A stretch of DNA of 64,000 nucleotides from Harmothoe impar (Eukaryota > Annelida > Polychaeta > Phyllodocida > Polynoidae): NCBI GenBank assembly GCA_947462335.1, contig OX381718.1:41694976-41758975 (forward strand), in the 5' to 3' direction. Each line of letters starts with the position of its first letter. The stretch's first letter is position 1. Of this stretch, positions 22,153 through 35,901 are shown in pieces. Made by a program: the position numbers and the translations under genes. The notes beneath the pieces are model-generated. The model was given only the letters and a program-made list of their open reading frames with translations, was not told the DNA's origin and did no database searches.

Positions 22153-24285
22153 CCCAATCGTCTCTACCACATCCAGGTCATGGTCCTGATGTACCTTGCC
22201 ACAACTATGTATGGTTCCTGTACCCAGCCTTCTGAAACAACCAGGTGAGCGTACCCATAGTCTTTAGGCCTAGCGAGACTGCTGTCACAACTATAGGTAT
22301 TGTATGCAGCATTTTACCTTCACCTGTTGGGAATTCCCAACAACATGGCAGGAATACAGTATAGAGCCTACCTACCAGCAGACTGGATGAATGTGGAACT
22401 ACTTGAGTGGTTACAGTAGGGGAGAGGGTTAAAATATCCTTCATAAAATATAGTACAAGGGGTGGTCTACTGGTCTGTGTCACTCGTCCTGGGGATTTCC
22501 CTGTGCTATATGACTTTTATTATGGATGAATGTATGGGAAAAATACCTTAGGACAGTACTATAGGTGTGGAGTCAAGTGAAAGGGATATTCTAAAGGAAA
22601 AAGACAACTTTAACATTGACATCAAAATCTTTCGAGTAAATCCCAATAAGCTCTAAGTCTCATATTTTCCCAGATATCCTTATCTAATTAGCATAATTAT
22701 GATAATGAGAAATATATGTCATACATATTCATTCTCTAGGTCGTAACCTAGGTAGTAACTGCCAGGGTGGTGACGATCGACTGTACTGCAATCTCTGTGG
22801 TAGTTAGATATTTCGCTCAGTGTGTCTGTATGATATTAGCTGGCAACCCGCTCAGTCGACTTCTGACATATTTCATCTTTTTTTATCTTCAAACAGACTA
22901 CAGTGATGAAGTCCCATGCTGCTAACAGATTAACTCCCCAGCAGTGACAGACTTATCTGTGGATGTGGGACTACACAGGACTTCACACCTACAAGTCATA
23001 TTATCTCTGATGTTTGAAGCCACATAGTCTGTCAGCACTACCTAATGTAAAAGGAAACCAAGCAAAAGATTTGCCTTTCTGTCTATCATAGAAAAAAGTA
23101 CAAAATATTTTCGCTTAAACTGCATAACCTGGTTGGTATATTTTCTTATTTAAATGATCTATACACGTGATGTTATGTGTCATTTGCAGTAGAATCATGC
23201 AGTTTAAAAAAGCTATGTGTGTATTTTTGTCTCCTAATCATTGTTTTGCTAAATTTAGGATCGAGGGGCCTCATTTACATGATTTCTAGAAAATGCCTAT
23301 ACTAGTGTGTGTTTATTTCGACTACGTATCTATACTATTTGTACTCTAACATTCCCGATCTCAACCTCTTGGGAAGCTGGAAAACCTTCTTGGTACCCAC
23401 TTCGACACATATATATTTTCTCTTCTGAAGGCCACATAAAATATAGCTGACATAGAAGATTATAATGGAGTACCTTTTTATATTTCTCTTGGGCAGCGCC
23501 CAAAGCCTTTCAGCATCAGCTATAGGCCTACTCTATGTAAAGCTGTCGGAAGCAATGCTCATATCATATAGTGGATGAGATAAATCTCATATATCCTTTT
23601 ATTCTTTCCCTCTTTCTATTTCTTCTTCTTTTCAGATGTCCACCTACTTCCTAACTGAACCCCATATCCCTTTTTATTCTTTCCTTCACTGTTTCTTTTC
23701 CTTTTCAGAAGTCAACCTACTTATAACCTAAACCTCTTGAACACTATCTTTGCATTTCTAGGCATCCAGAATGTGTAAAAACCCTACCTCTACCACATCA
23801 CTCCACTCCATAGAGCTTATTTACCCTGAATTATGGCCAAGATTGGCCGCCATCTTGAAATCTAATCCTCAGTTGGTGGCGCCGCCTGTTGACAGAGTGA
23901 GTGGCAGGCACGGTGTAACGGGTTGGAGGTGACCTGAGGCAGGTGAGACTTTTTACCCTTTGCAGACGGCGGAAACACGTGGCACGGATTTGGTAGGGAT
24001 TACTGCAGAGTGCTAGTTGGTGAAGTGCTTTAGTTTCAACATGACAAATACAATACAGCAACCTCAACATCTAACAGTAACCAAGTTTAGACTATAGGAC
24101 TTGAAGCCTTAATTCAAACTTAAAACACATTCCTGATACAATTCTGGAGAACAATGTATTAATATTTGCTATCACTATTTAGTTATATATAATTATAGTA
24201 GAAATACCAACCGTTAACTGTTGAGCAATGCATTTTACCTCAGGGCAACATTTTGTGGGCATGTTCTGTTTATTGACACTATATC
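22153..24285. other. Unassigned DNA
   Basis: Degenerate minisatellite units occur in the first 100 bp. The rest is AT-rich without recognisable genes; frames of 79-92 codons look like chance. Confidence 0.4.
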
Positions 24286-24456
24286 ATACCAATCCTTCGG
24301 GAATGTATCAACCCCGCACAGCTGTTATAATGCATGATTGCAGCCAGTGAGTTACTCGCCTGGGTGGCATTCATGTATTATGAGGATAAAGAAATATGCA
24401 GGTAACAGGACGGAAAAAAACACCATAAAAGCAGTATGCTGTCCTTAAAGGGTTAA
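24286..24456. mobile_element. Family A element, right half
   Basis: It begins in the centre (CCTTCGGGAATGTATCAACC), then shows TGAGTTACTCGCC, GCATTCATGTATTATGAGGA and the right end GTCCTTAAAGGGTTAA (TTAA 24453-24456). A 30-bp A-rich stretch interrupts the right arm. Confidence 0.75.
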
Positions 24457-24559
24457 ACACCATGACATTTGAATGACACAGATTACACATCTGAAGGTGG
24501 TTCTGTCAGGCTGCCAGCAGGAGACCCTTCTCCTATTTAATACCTATCTGGGACTGGTT

Positions 24560-24751
24560 TTAACCCTTTAAGGACTGATCTTGCTACATTGGTGCATCAT
24601 GCCGATCCTACTGGAGTGTCTCAACCCTGCAGGGTCGGCATGATGCTTGAATGCAGCACTGGCGAGTTACTCGCCAGGGCTGCATTCATGCATTATGACG
24701 ACCAAGGGCACGAATGCATTATAATGCATTATACCACCCTAAAAGGGTTAA
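24560..24751. mobile_element. Family A element, both TTAA ends intact
   Basis: This 192-bp copy has TTAACCCTTTAAGG at the left and AAAAGGGTTAA at the right. The first hairpin is deleted. The second is intact: GCACTGGCGAGTTACTCGCC followed by AGGGCTGCATTCATGC, with centre GTCTCAACCCTGCAGGGTC. The arms read CATTGGTGCATCATGCCGAT and GCATTATACCACCC, a variant of the CGCATAGTGC arm, so at least two subfamilies exist. Confidence 0.9.
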
Positions 24752-27225
24752 CTGAGGTAAGGGTAGCTGGTGTACAGTCAGCCAGGTGAGGGTTTTATAT
24801 TGGAAGCTGCTGTGAACTTTTCCCTCTTACAAAAAAGAATCTGGGTGAGAGCTGACTGTTCAAAGTGTAAGTTTATACTGTAAATCACATGTTATGAATA
24901 TATTTCTCATCGTAAGTCTATTTCATTGATTTTTTTTTATTGAATTGGTGGCACAACAATAATTTGTTATCTCCCAGGAAGGCCGGAAGTGAGATGGCAT
25001 TCTTTGTTCTACTTTTACAGGAGCTAAATCTGAAGTCTGAAACTATTTTGCAAAACAGGGAAATGCATTTATTTTGCTAGATATTTCTATAAAGCCAAAT
25101 ATAGGATATCAGAAATACTGCAGTCATGTCTAAAAATGATACGTGCATGATAGATATCAAGGACTATTCATGAAAATACCTGATGAGAGCTGGATGTGAC
25201 CTGGATGTGAGGTACAATAACTCAGTGCATTGCCTCCTGGTGGCACATCCTTTGTTACACACCCACAATAAGCTGCCCCTCAGCCTAAACTAGCCTCCTT
25301 CACACAGACCCTTGTCTCCATCTATACACTCATATTTACTGAGCATCTGTTAAGAGGAGGCCACCAAGGGGGACTCTCCAAACACACCCACTGCAGTGTT
25401 ATAGCCCTTATTGGACACTAGGGATCCGTTTGAAGAGTGGTACTACAATGTTGTATTGTACTAATGGATGGCATCTCAAGCCGCCAAAACAGTGGCCGAC
25501 TCGTGTAAACATCCCATAATGCAAACCAACCGGGGACCTCGCCCAGCATCTACAAGCTATATAGCCAGACTCATATAGTCCTCATATCCATGTAAACCTA
25601 CTTACCCTTGTTCTACCCTAACTTCGCTGTATTATAATGTAGATTGGGCTATTTTCAACTTGTATGTTATTGAGTCGAAAATTCACTCCTACGTAGTTGC
25701 GAGATAGGCAAAATGATTTTAACGTGCATTATTATTTTCGAACATTAAGTTTTGAATGTTTCACCAAATCACCTCACACCTTAGTTAGTCCTCTTTCTCT
25801 CATAAGCCTAACCTATTACATAATATACTCTATATACATGTGATGGTGCATCATGTTTTGTTTTAATATAATTGTTCTATGCCATGTGTAGATTAAAGGC
25901 TATATGCCTACCCTTCTGTCATAATGATGTCATATATTATGTATACGCTTCATCTCTTAGTTATGACGGTGATGTTCTTTTTAAAACATACTCCAATGGG
26001 TTAAGAAAATAATCAATATTACTTATCTGTTTAAACGGATAACTTCAGAAGTAGTCAAACATCAACTTACCTAAAAGAAAAAGGAAACACATCATTAGTT
26101 TATTTAAAGTCATACAAGCTTCAATATTTAGTCATGTAAGAGTGCACATCTGAAATAATCTTGATTCCATGGAATCAATTCTGGCCATATTTAAGTCACA
26201 TATAAACAGTATATATGAACCACATCCCCAGCTCACTACAACAGCCATATCTCCACCCGGACCACGTCCTCTGCTCCTCCCACCCCTATACACACATGCT
26301 TATCTTACTTTCATCCATGTTTTCATATCTTTTTCCCCCAAGCTTTCTCAGAAAACACAAGCTGAACCGTCCTCTGTCTGTGCAAAAACTGGGGCATGTT
26401 TCTCTATAACAGAAGAATACTCTAAAAACTAAGGATAATAAAAGTGTTGCTCAATGTAGATTAGGCAAAATTTACTATTAGTTGTGTGTCCTGTTTAAAC
26501 TGTTCAAAACAAATAATCTTGCATGATTCGGGTAATATTCTAAAAAGAAAAGCATTGTACATACAGATATGAAAATGAATATAGCAATTGGAAGGAAAAT
26601 GTTTTGCTTACTGTATTCATTCATAGACAAACATACATGAACCTGAAACACTGCACTACAGGTATGTGTCTTTTCCTATCATTCAAATCATGCCTCATCT
26701 TTTTTTAGTATGACCTCCAGTGCATCTTTATTTCCTGGTATGAATGGTTGACTGACATAACCTAGTGATATCCAAGCGCAGGGAAACAAAAAAACCCACA
26801 TCATCTATACAGTAAGAATCCTACTGTTGTGTTGAATAATACTCCAAGCAGAGGCAGTAGAAAGATATTGTGCATGGTTATATAGTGTCACCTTGTACCT
26901 AAGAACTTATCTAAACTTTCTCGAGTTAGCTCAGAAAGAATTGAGTTCCCAACGGGCAACTCAGATTTGCTCAGACCGGCTTGGGTCCATACCAATGCCT
27001 GCTGGTACCACTTGGTACTGGTAGACATTGGAGCAGCTCTAGAGCAGCTCTAGAGGTGTTGAAACATATTCCTGCACATGGGGAATAGTCCAGATCCATG
27101 TAGACCCCTTCCTTACTCTATTGGCAGTACCAGCTTGAGGATTTGACAAACTTGTTCTATGGCAGTGTATCCTCATTTATATTAATGTGCAACTTTTGTA
27201 GTGTCAGTGATATTTATGTGATCAT
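24752..27225. other. Unassigned DNA
   Basis: GTAAGGGTAGCTGGTGTACA and CAGGTGAGGGTTTT near 24760-24795 echo the 50-bp minisatellite monomer. GAGCAGCTCTA is doubled at about 27032-27053. Otherwise nothing is recognised. Confidence 0.4.
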
Positions 27226-27300
27226 AATGTGACACGATCTATGAAAATGGACATTAGTGCAGGGTGCACTAAGGTCCCCATTCCCAGTGCATGTCACATA
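27226..27300. mobile_element. Family B palindromic MITE
   Basis: TAATGTGACACGATCT at the left and GTGCATGTCACATA at the right bracket the palindromic core CATTAGTGCAGGGTGCACTAAGG (in part). About 75 bp, one of four copies. Confidence 0.85.
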
Positions 27301-27996
27301 TTATGTGACTATGCTTGTAAAGTCACCAAACAAGAATTACAACTGTATAAGCACTAAGGATAGAGCGTGTAAGGTCTTAATATCTCTTAAGCACTGAAAT
27401 TGATTTTGTATGAGTGAAATTATTGTATGAGTGCCTGGTAAATCAAGACTCTGACTATGCTCATTTGGTCACAGATAGCCATTTGTATGGTCACTGAGTT
27501 ATATTTGTATGGTAACATGGCCATAGCAGAATTCTAGAAGCTGTTTCAACCACCGGGCTTCTGCCTGGGAAGCAAATGCCCTCCCTTTCAGCCAGCCCCA
27601 CTCTCTGAAGCCATAAGTTGCCCCTGACCCGAGCACTCCACTCAGGATTTATAGCCTGTTATGGTATTTGCTGACAGTAAGGGCGCACTCCTGTGTTTTT
27701 CTACTTTTATTGTTCGTACCATGAGTATTATTGGTTTAATCAATCAACTCTGGAAATAACAGGACCACAGAATACAGTGCTTTTGGGATATTTATGTCCT
27801 GTCCTTTCATATTTCATCTATAGTTTAGGACTTACAAGCTCATACAATCTACCATGCAGAATTCTGGAGGAATGATGTTATTCTGAGTGGTCGCAGCCTT
27901 TTATTTTTAAGTCTTTTACTTATGTTACCTTATCTCTATTTTATAGGTCCCAGAATCACATTTGAAATTAAAGGAAATCACTTTTTTGCCATAACA
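27301..27996. other. Unassigned DNA between two family B copies
   Basis: About 700 bp with no gene or repeat edge that I recognise. Confidence 0.4.
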
Positions 27997-28071
27997 TATG
28001 TGACACGATCTGCGAAAAGGGACCTTAGTGCAGGGTACACTAAGGTCCCTTTTCCCAGTACATGTCACATA
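27997..28071. mobile_element. Family B palindromic MITE, best copy
   Basis: TATGTGACACGATCTGCGAA at the left; AGTACATGTCACATA at the right. The inner arms GGGACCTTAGTG and CACTAAGGTCCC pair around the centre CAGGGTA. The whole 75-bp unit is foldback, and the ends TATGTGACA / TGTCACATA are perfect inverted repeats. It is non-coding. Confidence 0.9.
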
Positions 28072-28580
28072 TATACATATTTATTTGTTTCTTTCCTCCA
28101 AGGAAATGCCTAAAATCAACATCAAATTTGTCTTCCTTTTTCTAATCAACATTGAAACTGCAAAAATTGCAGAATATAGAGTTCTATAACTTAACGGCAA
28201 TACAGAATTCAAGACAATAAATTCAAAGAAATAACCCATTTAGCTGCAAAAGACCTCATATATTCATGTATGTGTGTTCTCTAAGTTATATATAGTCTTT
28301 TAAACTGTATTTCATTTATTTATCTCTCCTTCCAAAGTATCATCATCCCTAAAGGGACTAGTGGGATAAAGTGGGATTAACGCGATAGCCGGGAAACACC
28401 CGATCGACACGCTTTAAATATTCAGACCTGTTTTCTGAATTCCATCGCATGCCAAGGGAGCCTTCTTTATTTTTAACCATGCTTGACGGTGGCAAAGAGG
28501 ATAAATGATGAAAAATGGCTTATTCAACGAGCTCCAAACCCTTTCTCTAAGTCCTCACGACCATTACCAGGATGGCAGCA
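28072..28580. other. Unassigned DNA
   Basis: No feature recognised. Confidence 0.4.
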
Positions 28581-28828
28581 TTAACCCTTTAAAGGCCGCA
28601 TAGTGTTTTTAAGTATTATGCCCTATGTCGTCATGATGCATGAATGCAGCCCTGGTGAGTAACCATCCAGGGCTGCATTCAGGCATCAAGCCGACCCTTT
28701 GGGGCTGTATGCATCAACCGAGTAGAGTCAGCCTGATGCTAGAATGCAGCACAGGACGGATGCATTCATGCATCATGACGACAAAGGGAATAGCACATTA
28801 AATCACTATGCGGCCCTTAAAAAGTTAC
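28581..28828. mobile_element. Family A element, near-complete reference copy
   Basis: The order is: TTAACCCTTTAAAGGCCG (28581); CATAGTGTTTTTAAG; CCCTATGTCGTCATGATGCA; hairpin 1 (ATGCAGCCCTGGTGAGTAAC / CATCCAGGGCTGCATTC); GCATCAAGCCGACCC; centre GGGGCTGTATGCATCAACC; second module with GATGCTAGAATGCAGCAC and GATGCATTCATGCATCATGA; CGACAAAGGG; CATTAAATCACTATGCGGCC; end CCTTAAAAAGTTAC. The element is a two-level palindrome, with hairpins inside a larger hairpin. TTAA targets and CCCTTT ends resemble piggyBac-type elements; no transposase is present. Confidence 0.9.
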
Positions 28829-29819
<991 letters not shown>

Positions 29820-30902
29820 TTTTCCATTTCTTTGCCCGTCTCTTTTGGCCTCTTTTCACTTCTCCTCTATTCTAAATCTGATGACATTTCATGAAGCCTC
29901 ACCTAACACCCTCACCCTCCCCCCTGCCGCCCACTCAGATCCCACCGTACAAGCTTCTGTGGATGAATATTTCATCATCTATGGTGTCTGTTGCCATGGA
30001 AACCAAAGATGTTCAACTGAAAGGCACTCTCAGTGACTCTTATCCCCGATTCCATCTCAAAAGGCTGTAGTATTGTAGGAGAGACATAGTAGCGTCATCA
30101 AAGAGGGGCTATACTACCCACAGTGTTAAAGGTGAGGGAAGGGGGAAGCTAAAGCATATACAGGAAAGCATAGCTAATGTTTAAGCTTAAACTTTAAGAT
30201 TTAAGACCAGAGTACCAGTCTCCGCTCCACTGTTGCTGGACAGATATCAACAACTAGGAATTTAAGAAAGAAAAAATCAAAAAGCATAGAATAATGATAT
30301 TGTGTACTCGGTAGGCTCTCCGGACCTCAGTCTTTGCAACCGTATAAAGGGTCCTGGAAGGGATAGTCCTTGCAACTATGATTCAAATATGAACTCAAAA
30401 TAGATAGTATTGATTACAATTCATCCATCTCTATGGTGAATAGAATCTAAATGTGTATGGTAATCCACTGCAAGTGCTGTGAGCTAGATGTAAGCAATAT
30501 GGATCTTACATAAATTTATCCTTAGTCACATTTCCTTCTATCAATATCTTTCTAAGTATCCAAGTATAATTACACTTGTATGGTTCTAAAAGGGGTTAGG
30601 TGAGAGCTGCTCTGCTTTAGATGATTAGACTCGCTGTCAGCGGGATTGCGGTTTTATCCATGGACACATCTTGGTATGGCCTGCACTGCATGAACATTAG
30701 CATTTAAGGAAGCTTTTCTTACTTAAAGTCACTATTTAATGAGCTTCAAGTTCAACCGGCGAAATTTTTAAATGGCGGACTTACTGGTTAGGACTCAGGC
30801 CTATGGGGCCGTGTGCCCAAAGATGCTCTATACCCTATCCCGGTAGGCAACCCTTTGTGCACCTGTACACTGGTGGCCTTGATCATTAAGGACACCAAAC
30901 CT
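29820..30902. other. Unassigned DNA
   Basis: A pyrimidine-rich flank is followed by ordinary AT-rich DNA. No feature recognised. Confidence 0.4.
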
Positions 30903-31155
30903 TTAGCAACAGCATAATTCCTCATTTATTCATGTTAGTTGGCGTCATGATGCACCTGATCGTAACTCGCTGCCCATGAGGAGTAACTCGCTGTCACCAT
31001 GTTGGTGCATCATGCTGACCATTTGGGAGCGCATCAACTCGATAGAGTCGATGTTTAGTATTGGCAAGCTAGCTACTTGTGCTCCATGCATGCATCATGA
31101 TGACAAAGTGCAGAGCGCATTAAAGCACTATGCTGCCCTTAAAGAGCATTTTAAG
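30903..31155. mobile_element. Family A element
   Basis: It shows GTTGGCGTCATGATGCACC, a duplicated GAGTAACTCGCTG, GTTGGTGCATCATGCTGACC, a degraded centre (GGGAGCGCATCAACTCG), CATGCATCATGATGACAAAG and GCATTAAAGCACTATGCTGC at the right. The left terminal end is degraded. Confidence 0.75.
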
Positions 31156-31943
31156 GCCATGATGCACATTAAGCATGATAGTCACCTATTTATATTCACC
31201 ACATCAAGGGGACTGTAGGCTGGATATAGCTGCTAATGGGAACACTAACACATATATGTAGGCCCGGGTATATAATGTCTTTGTAATTGTTTTTCTCTCA
31301 AGATAACCTAGTTCACCATAATGGCGTGATTAAAGCCCCATGTGTTGCAACTCTGGCAGTAAGAGTCGGAGTGGAGTACTCAAGCTTTTTATACCCTACC
31401 TATTGATTTAAGTAGAAGCTCCTTGAATAGTAAGCAGTTTCTGATACTAGTAAGCGTCTGGAGTAGAAAGGTGTCGAAATGGATTGAATAATTGGCGGTG
31501 TTGTATGATAACAGCTGGGGTAAAGTCTTATACTGGCCTGAATATTAAAACATCATTGTGATTTAATCAGCACCCACCATCCATAATGGGTTGAGTGCCT
31601 GTCCTGGCTTGGCTCGGACTGCAAGATGTGGCCATTTAAAAACTGATACCAAGTTTAGGTTCCTTGTGAGCCTTATCATCCCCCTTTACTTATCATGGTA
31701 AGGGAATATTTGAAATGCCTCCTTGAAGGTGCACTGTAGGACAGTTTCAAAGTGGCCACCCATTAGGGGTTTAGCCTAGTAGTACAAACAGGCACACAGT
31801 ATGAGTCAGTACACATTGGGTAACAACACCACGTCTTTGATCTTTGTGTTCTGCAATAAGCAGTGTTTGATCAATGAGGAGCAGTCAGCCCTGGGTATCC
31901 CATGACAAAAAGGGACACCACAGGTTGTGTAGTATCAGGGTGA
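31156..31943. other. Unassigned DNA
   Basis: No feature recognised. Confidence 0.4.
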
Positions 31944-32188
31944 CTAACCCGCTGAGGTCACATAGTGCTTTAGTGTGTTGAACCCTCTGTCGTCATGATG
32001 CAAGAATGCAGCTCTGGTGAATAGCTCATGCTGCATCCATGCATCATGCCGACCTTACAGTTTTGAAACACTCCTGCAGTTTCAGAGTGGTGATTAAATG
32101 CGGTACTGGCGATTGACGCCCCAGCGCTGCATTCATGACGACAAAGAGCATACCACATTAAAGCACTAGGCGATGCCTAAAGGGTTAA
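31944..32188. mobile_element. Family A element
   Basis: It shows CTAACCCGCTGAGGTCACAT, GTCGTCATGATGCAAGAATG, a shortened hairpin 1, CATGCATCATGCCGACCTTA, second hairpin remnants (GCGGTACTGGCG), TTCATGACGACAAAGAGCAT and the right end CCTAAAGGGTTAA (TTAA 32185-32188). Confidence 0.8.
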
Positions 32189-32645
32189 GGTACCAGAACA
32201 TGATGCACTGGTTGACCCCTGGATCCCTTTGCTACAAACCCCTTTGTCTCCTCCTTGTTGCATCTGGGGGAGCAGCTCAGGGGGAGCAGCTCAGGGGGGG
32301 GGGGGTCAGCTCATCGTGAGGACTAGATGTGACATTCATTTGACAGGTTTACACACTGAAGTTATACCTCCTGTCATATGAATATAGATATGACTGGAGG
32401 ACAGCCTGGCCATCTTAAATTAAGGGAGCCATTTGCAATCTCCATCAGACTTCCCGGTGCTGGAGTATCAGTCCCCGGCTGGTGCCAGCTTGTAATCCAA
32501 ATTAACCATTACATCTCATAATCCGCTAGATACCAGAGCATGCTGCACTGCACTGGTTGACCCCAAGAGACCCCTACTACGGATCAGGTGTGCTTAACTC
32601 CCTTTGTCTTCTACTGCATGTACCATCAGGAGCAGGGCAGGATAC
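32189..32645. repeat. Direct repeat pair of about 100 bp
   Basis: GGTACCAGAACATGATGCAC...CTGGTTGACCCC...CCCTTTGTCTCC...GGGAGCAG at 32189-32290 is repeated, diverged, at 32530-32645 (GATACCAGAGCATGCTGCAC...CTGGTTGACCCC...CCCTTTGTCTTC...GGAGCAGGGCAG). A third fragment near 33095 keeps GGGAGCAGCTCAGGGCAGG. An 11-base G run lies at about 32297. Confidence 0.65.
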
Positions 32646-34458
32646 AAGCTAGTGGTAATAGTGAACAGCCGAGTCTGCACCACTTGGTGGCGTATGGAAT
32701 ATACGGCAGTGTGGCCATATTAGAGTGTATTATATCGGTCTGTATATGAGGTTCAAAGCATTTCGCTATACCTCCACATCCTTATGCAATACCTGCGCTT
32801 ATTTATGACCAGATCATAGAGGATTCTTAGTTTGATACCACTACTCTTACACCAATGCGAAATGTGTTTTACACATAAATGACATCCAACTAAAGCACTG
32901 CAAATTCCATATTGGCCAATGCTTGGTCTTGGCTGTCTAATATTGTGTTGACCACGCATATATGATGTAGACGCGAAGGTAGAACAAAGCGTGCTAAGGA
33001 AAGCCTTGCATGTGAAGATGTGGAAAGTAGCAATAATCACACCCTGCCACCACCAGGACCCTTCCCTGGGTGGGACCGGACCAGGCTGGACGTGCGGGAG
33101 CAGCTCAGGGCAGGCAGTAGCTCAATGTGAAGCTCAATGAGCGTCTTTATGTCAAGGTGCTGTGGCAGAACGGCTCAACCCCCCCCCCCTCCCAACCCCT
33201 CATGCAGTCCCCCTCCACCATCTCACCTGCACCTCACCTACACCTGCCCCCCCCCCCCCACACACAGCACCTCACTCACCTCACATACAGCGCCCCCCCC
33301 CTACAATACAAACACACACACACACCTCACCTCACCCCTGTTACACCAGATAGTCTCAAAATACTATGGTTTTGTGACAACCTTGCTTGCAACCTTCAGG
33401 CTAGATAGTCTCAAAACTGCGAGATAGTTTTAAAACATACTTTGAGATATGGGCACCAGCCAAGAAGCGTATATATAATCCTTGCACCAGCTATCAGTGG
33501 GATGGACGGACAGCCTATCTACATGTATGGGATATGTACATGCATTGACTACTTAACCATTTTCTGATTGCTGGTGGTCACTTATAGCTGGACTGAAAGC
33601 AGCGGTGAGTTGGTGCTTTGGTCTCCAACACAGATACCAGTAAACCACCATTTTGGTGAGAATCCCTGCTATAACAGTGTACAGTGCCTCCGTGGAGGTG
33701 GGCAATAGGAAATATAGGTTTGGTAGAAATAGATTGCATCCTGCATGGCTGTAAAATTGCCTTTGCACCATGAACATAATTATCATAAAAACCTTGAACA
33801 ATTTCTTTTCACTCGATAGTAAAAGACAAAATGTTCCCCAATCCTTTTCAGGAATATCTATTTTCGCCTCAATGAATATGCTCGACTAACTGGACTGCAG
33901 GATTAGGGGGTGGCTTAATTTGAGAAGTCCATGCAAAATTGCGTTTTTATTTACCCCCCCCCCCCCCTTCCCGATGTGCCTAGAAGGTTTGGATAATAGT
34001 ATGATGTGTTTACTGTTGGCTTCCGTTGTGTTGAAGTAAAGACAGAGGATTATCTTAGTCTGGGGATTATCTCTTAATCCGAGCCTGATAAGCCTCATAC
34101 AGACTAACACAATGTGTTTAATTAGGAAGTCAGGTTTATCAGGTTATGGACCAAAGTCTTTGGTAAAGAGACAGTCCTTTGCATGAAATTTGTCATGTGG
34201 TAAAATGTACCCTCGGTAACACTCACACCTGTGACGAAACTATTCTGACTAATGTTCAGGATGAATAGAAAAGAAGGATTGAGAATTGAGCTTCCTGCGT
34301 GATGGTGCGGAAATAAAAGTAAAACCAAGTGACAATTGAAGAATCATTTTCGCTGTGCTTTATCAACCATTACCGTTCTAGTTATTGACACCAGTACTTC
34401 TTATGCTCATGTCTCTCCAGTTTAAAATAGTAGGCATTCTCATGCAACCTCAAATTTG
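32646..34458. other. Unassigned DNA with C-rich and CA-rich tracts
   Basis: 33178-33335 is a chain of poly-C and CACACA tracts, and its proline-rich frames are artefacts. A further C run is at about 33953-33967. No gene recognised. Confidence 0.6.
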
Positions 34459-34582
34459 AGGCCCATTTTTCATCCGCCGATTTGGAGGTGCTGCTGATCC
34501 GTGCTGTACTATCGGCAGGTATAGGGCCACAACAAATCACTGATAGCACATGCACCCTGTGTAATGTAGCTGTTGCGACTCA
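34459..34582. repeat. Dispersed 125-bp repeat, copy 1
   Basis: It shares AGGCCCATTTTTCATC, GATTTGGAGGTGCTG, CTATCGGCAGGTATAGGGCC, ACAACAAATCACTG and GTTGCGACTC with 37508-37629, in the same orientation. It is flanked by CTCAAATTT at the left and ACTCAAATTT at the right. No terminal inverted repeat is convincing. Confidence 0.8.
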
Positions 34583-35655
34583 AATTTTGCTTTGGTGAAA
34601 TCCAATTAAAAGTTTTTTTAAACCTTATGCACTGCCCAATAAGAACTTCAGCTTATCCCTGTTTCATGTTTGTAAAATTCTAGATCGAAGCCCATTAGAA
34701 GTCACGAATTTGACCAATTATTCAGAAAAATGGGAGGTTTGGAATCACACATATCTTAAATGGTCGCTGCCAAGACCAGACAGCGCTGAACGAAAACTGT
34801 GAACACGGTTTGGCTCCCGATAAGAAACCAACAGATAAAAGAACCAAACAGAATGAGACATTCGCTCGGGCGGAAGGATTCCCCGAGTTAAAAAGAAAGG
34901 GAAAATGAAAAGCCTCGGGTCCGAGCGATAAAAGGGACTTCAAAGCACTCGACACCCTTATGACGTTACAGCTGGATGAAACCGTCACAAGTTTTAGGCC
35001 TCACTGCAGAGAGTTGTTAACCAGAGAGATGTAACTTCTGGACTGAGAGGCTAAAAAGATGGACAAATGTCCCTTTGATGGAGTTTATGGACCAATGTAA
35101 TGGAATTAATGTGTTACATTTTGTAAACATGACATGACTTGAAAGCTAATTCTGTTTGAATTTGAATGACTTTAATGGAGGTAATGGATAGTGTAGGCCA
35201 TTTTGTCAGACAGTGAATCTACACACATTTAACAAAGTATCTGGAACAAATGGGCTTCATATAATCAATCTATAATACAATGTGTTTTTCAAGCATGTAA
35301 GCACCATTTTGGTAGGAATTCCTGCCTAATACCAAGCTGAATCTTGCGAGATATTCCGTTCACCGAACTAACATGGCCGCGTGTGCGGAGCCACCTGAAT
35401 CATCCCTATAGGTAAGAGCCTGGGTATATGGGCCTGCACAATTATAGAGTTGTGGCACCTGTGTATTATGGGGCCGCAGTAATAGACTGGGGCCCTGGGG
35501 GAGCCGTAGGAGGCAGTGGGAAGCAGCAGTAATCAAGTTTCCCGCAGGCCCCCGGCTGCACCGACGTATGTTTTTAGTCGCTTTCACTCTGCAGTCTGTC
35601 AGACACTGATGGGAGGGACCACATTAATATGCATTGTCAGTGTCACATTTAGCTA
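34583..35655. other. Unassigned DNA
   Basis: A minus-strand frame of 88 codons (34722-34988) has no recognised motif. Confidence 0.4.
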
Positions 35656-35901
35656 AGGCTTTAAAGGGCGCATAGTTCTTTGATGTACCAGACTTTCGTC
35701 ATTCTGATGCATGACTACTCGCCTGGCGATTAACTCGCCATGACTGCGTTCAAGCATCATACCGACCATAAGTCGTTCATATACTCCAGACAAGTTGACA
35801 TGAATGCAGCCTTGGCAAGTAAACTCACCATGGCTGCATTCTTGCATCATCATGATATAAATGGTTGACTATTAAAGCACTTGTGACCCTTAAAGGGTTA
35901 A
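35656..35901. mobile_element. Family A element
   Basis: It shows CTTTAAAGGGCGCATAGTTC, GTCATTCTGATGCATGAC, TCGCCTGGCGATTAACTCGC, GCATCATACCGACC, GCAGCCTTGGCAAGTAAACT, GCTGCATTCTTGCATCATCA and the right end CCCTTAAAGGGTTAA (TTAA 35898-35901). Confidence 0.85.

Noticed and set aside
28581..28828. Family A as a CRISPR-like array or tRNA-derived element
   Set aside because: Copies are dispersed and TTAA-flanked, not spaced repeats; the GGTTGATACAC centre lacks a tRNA B box and cloverleaf.
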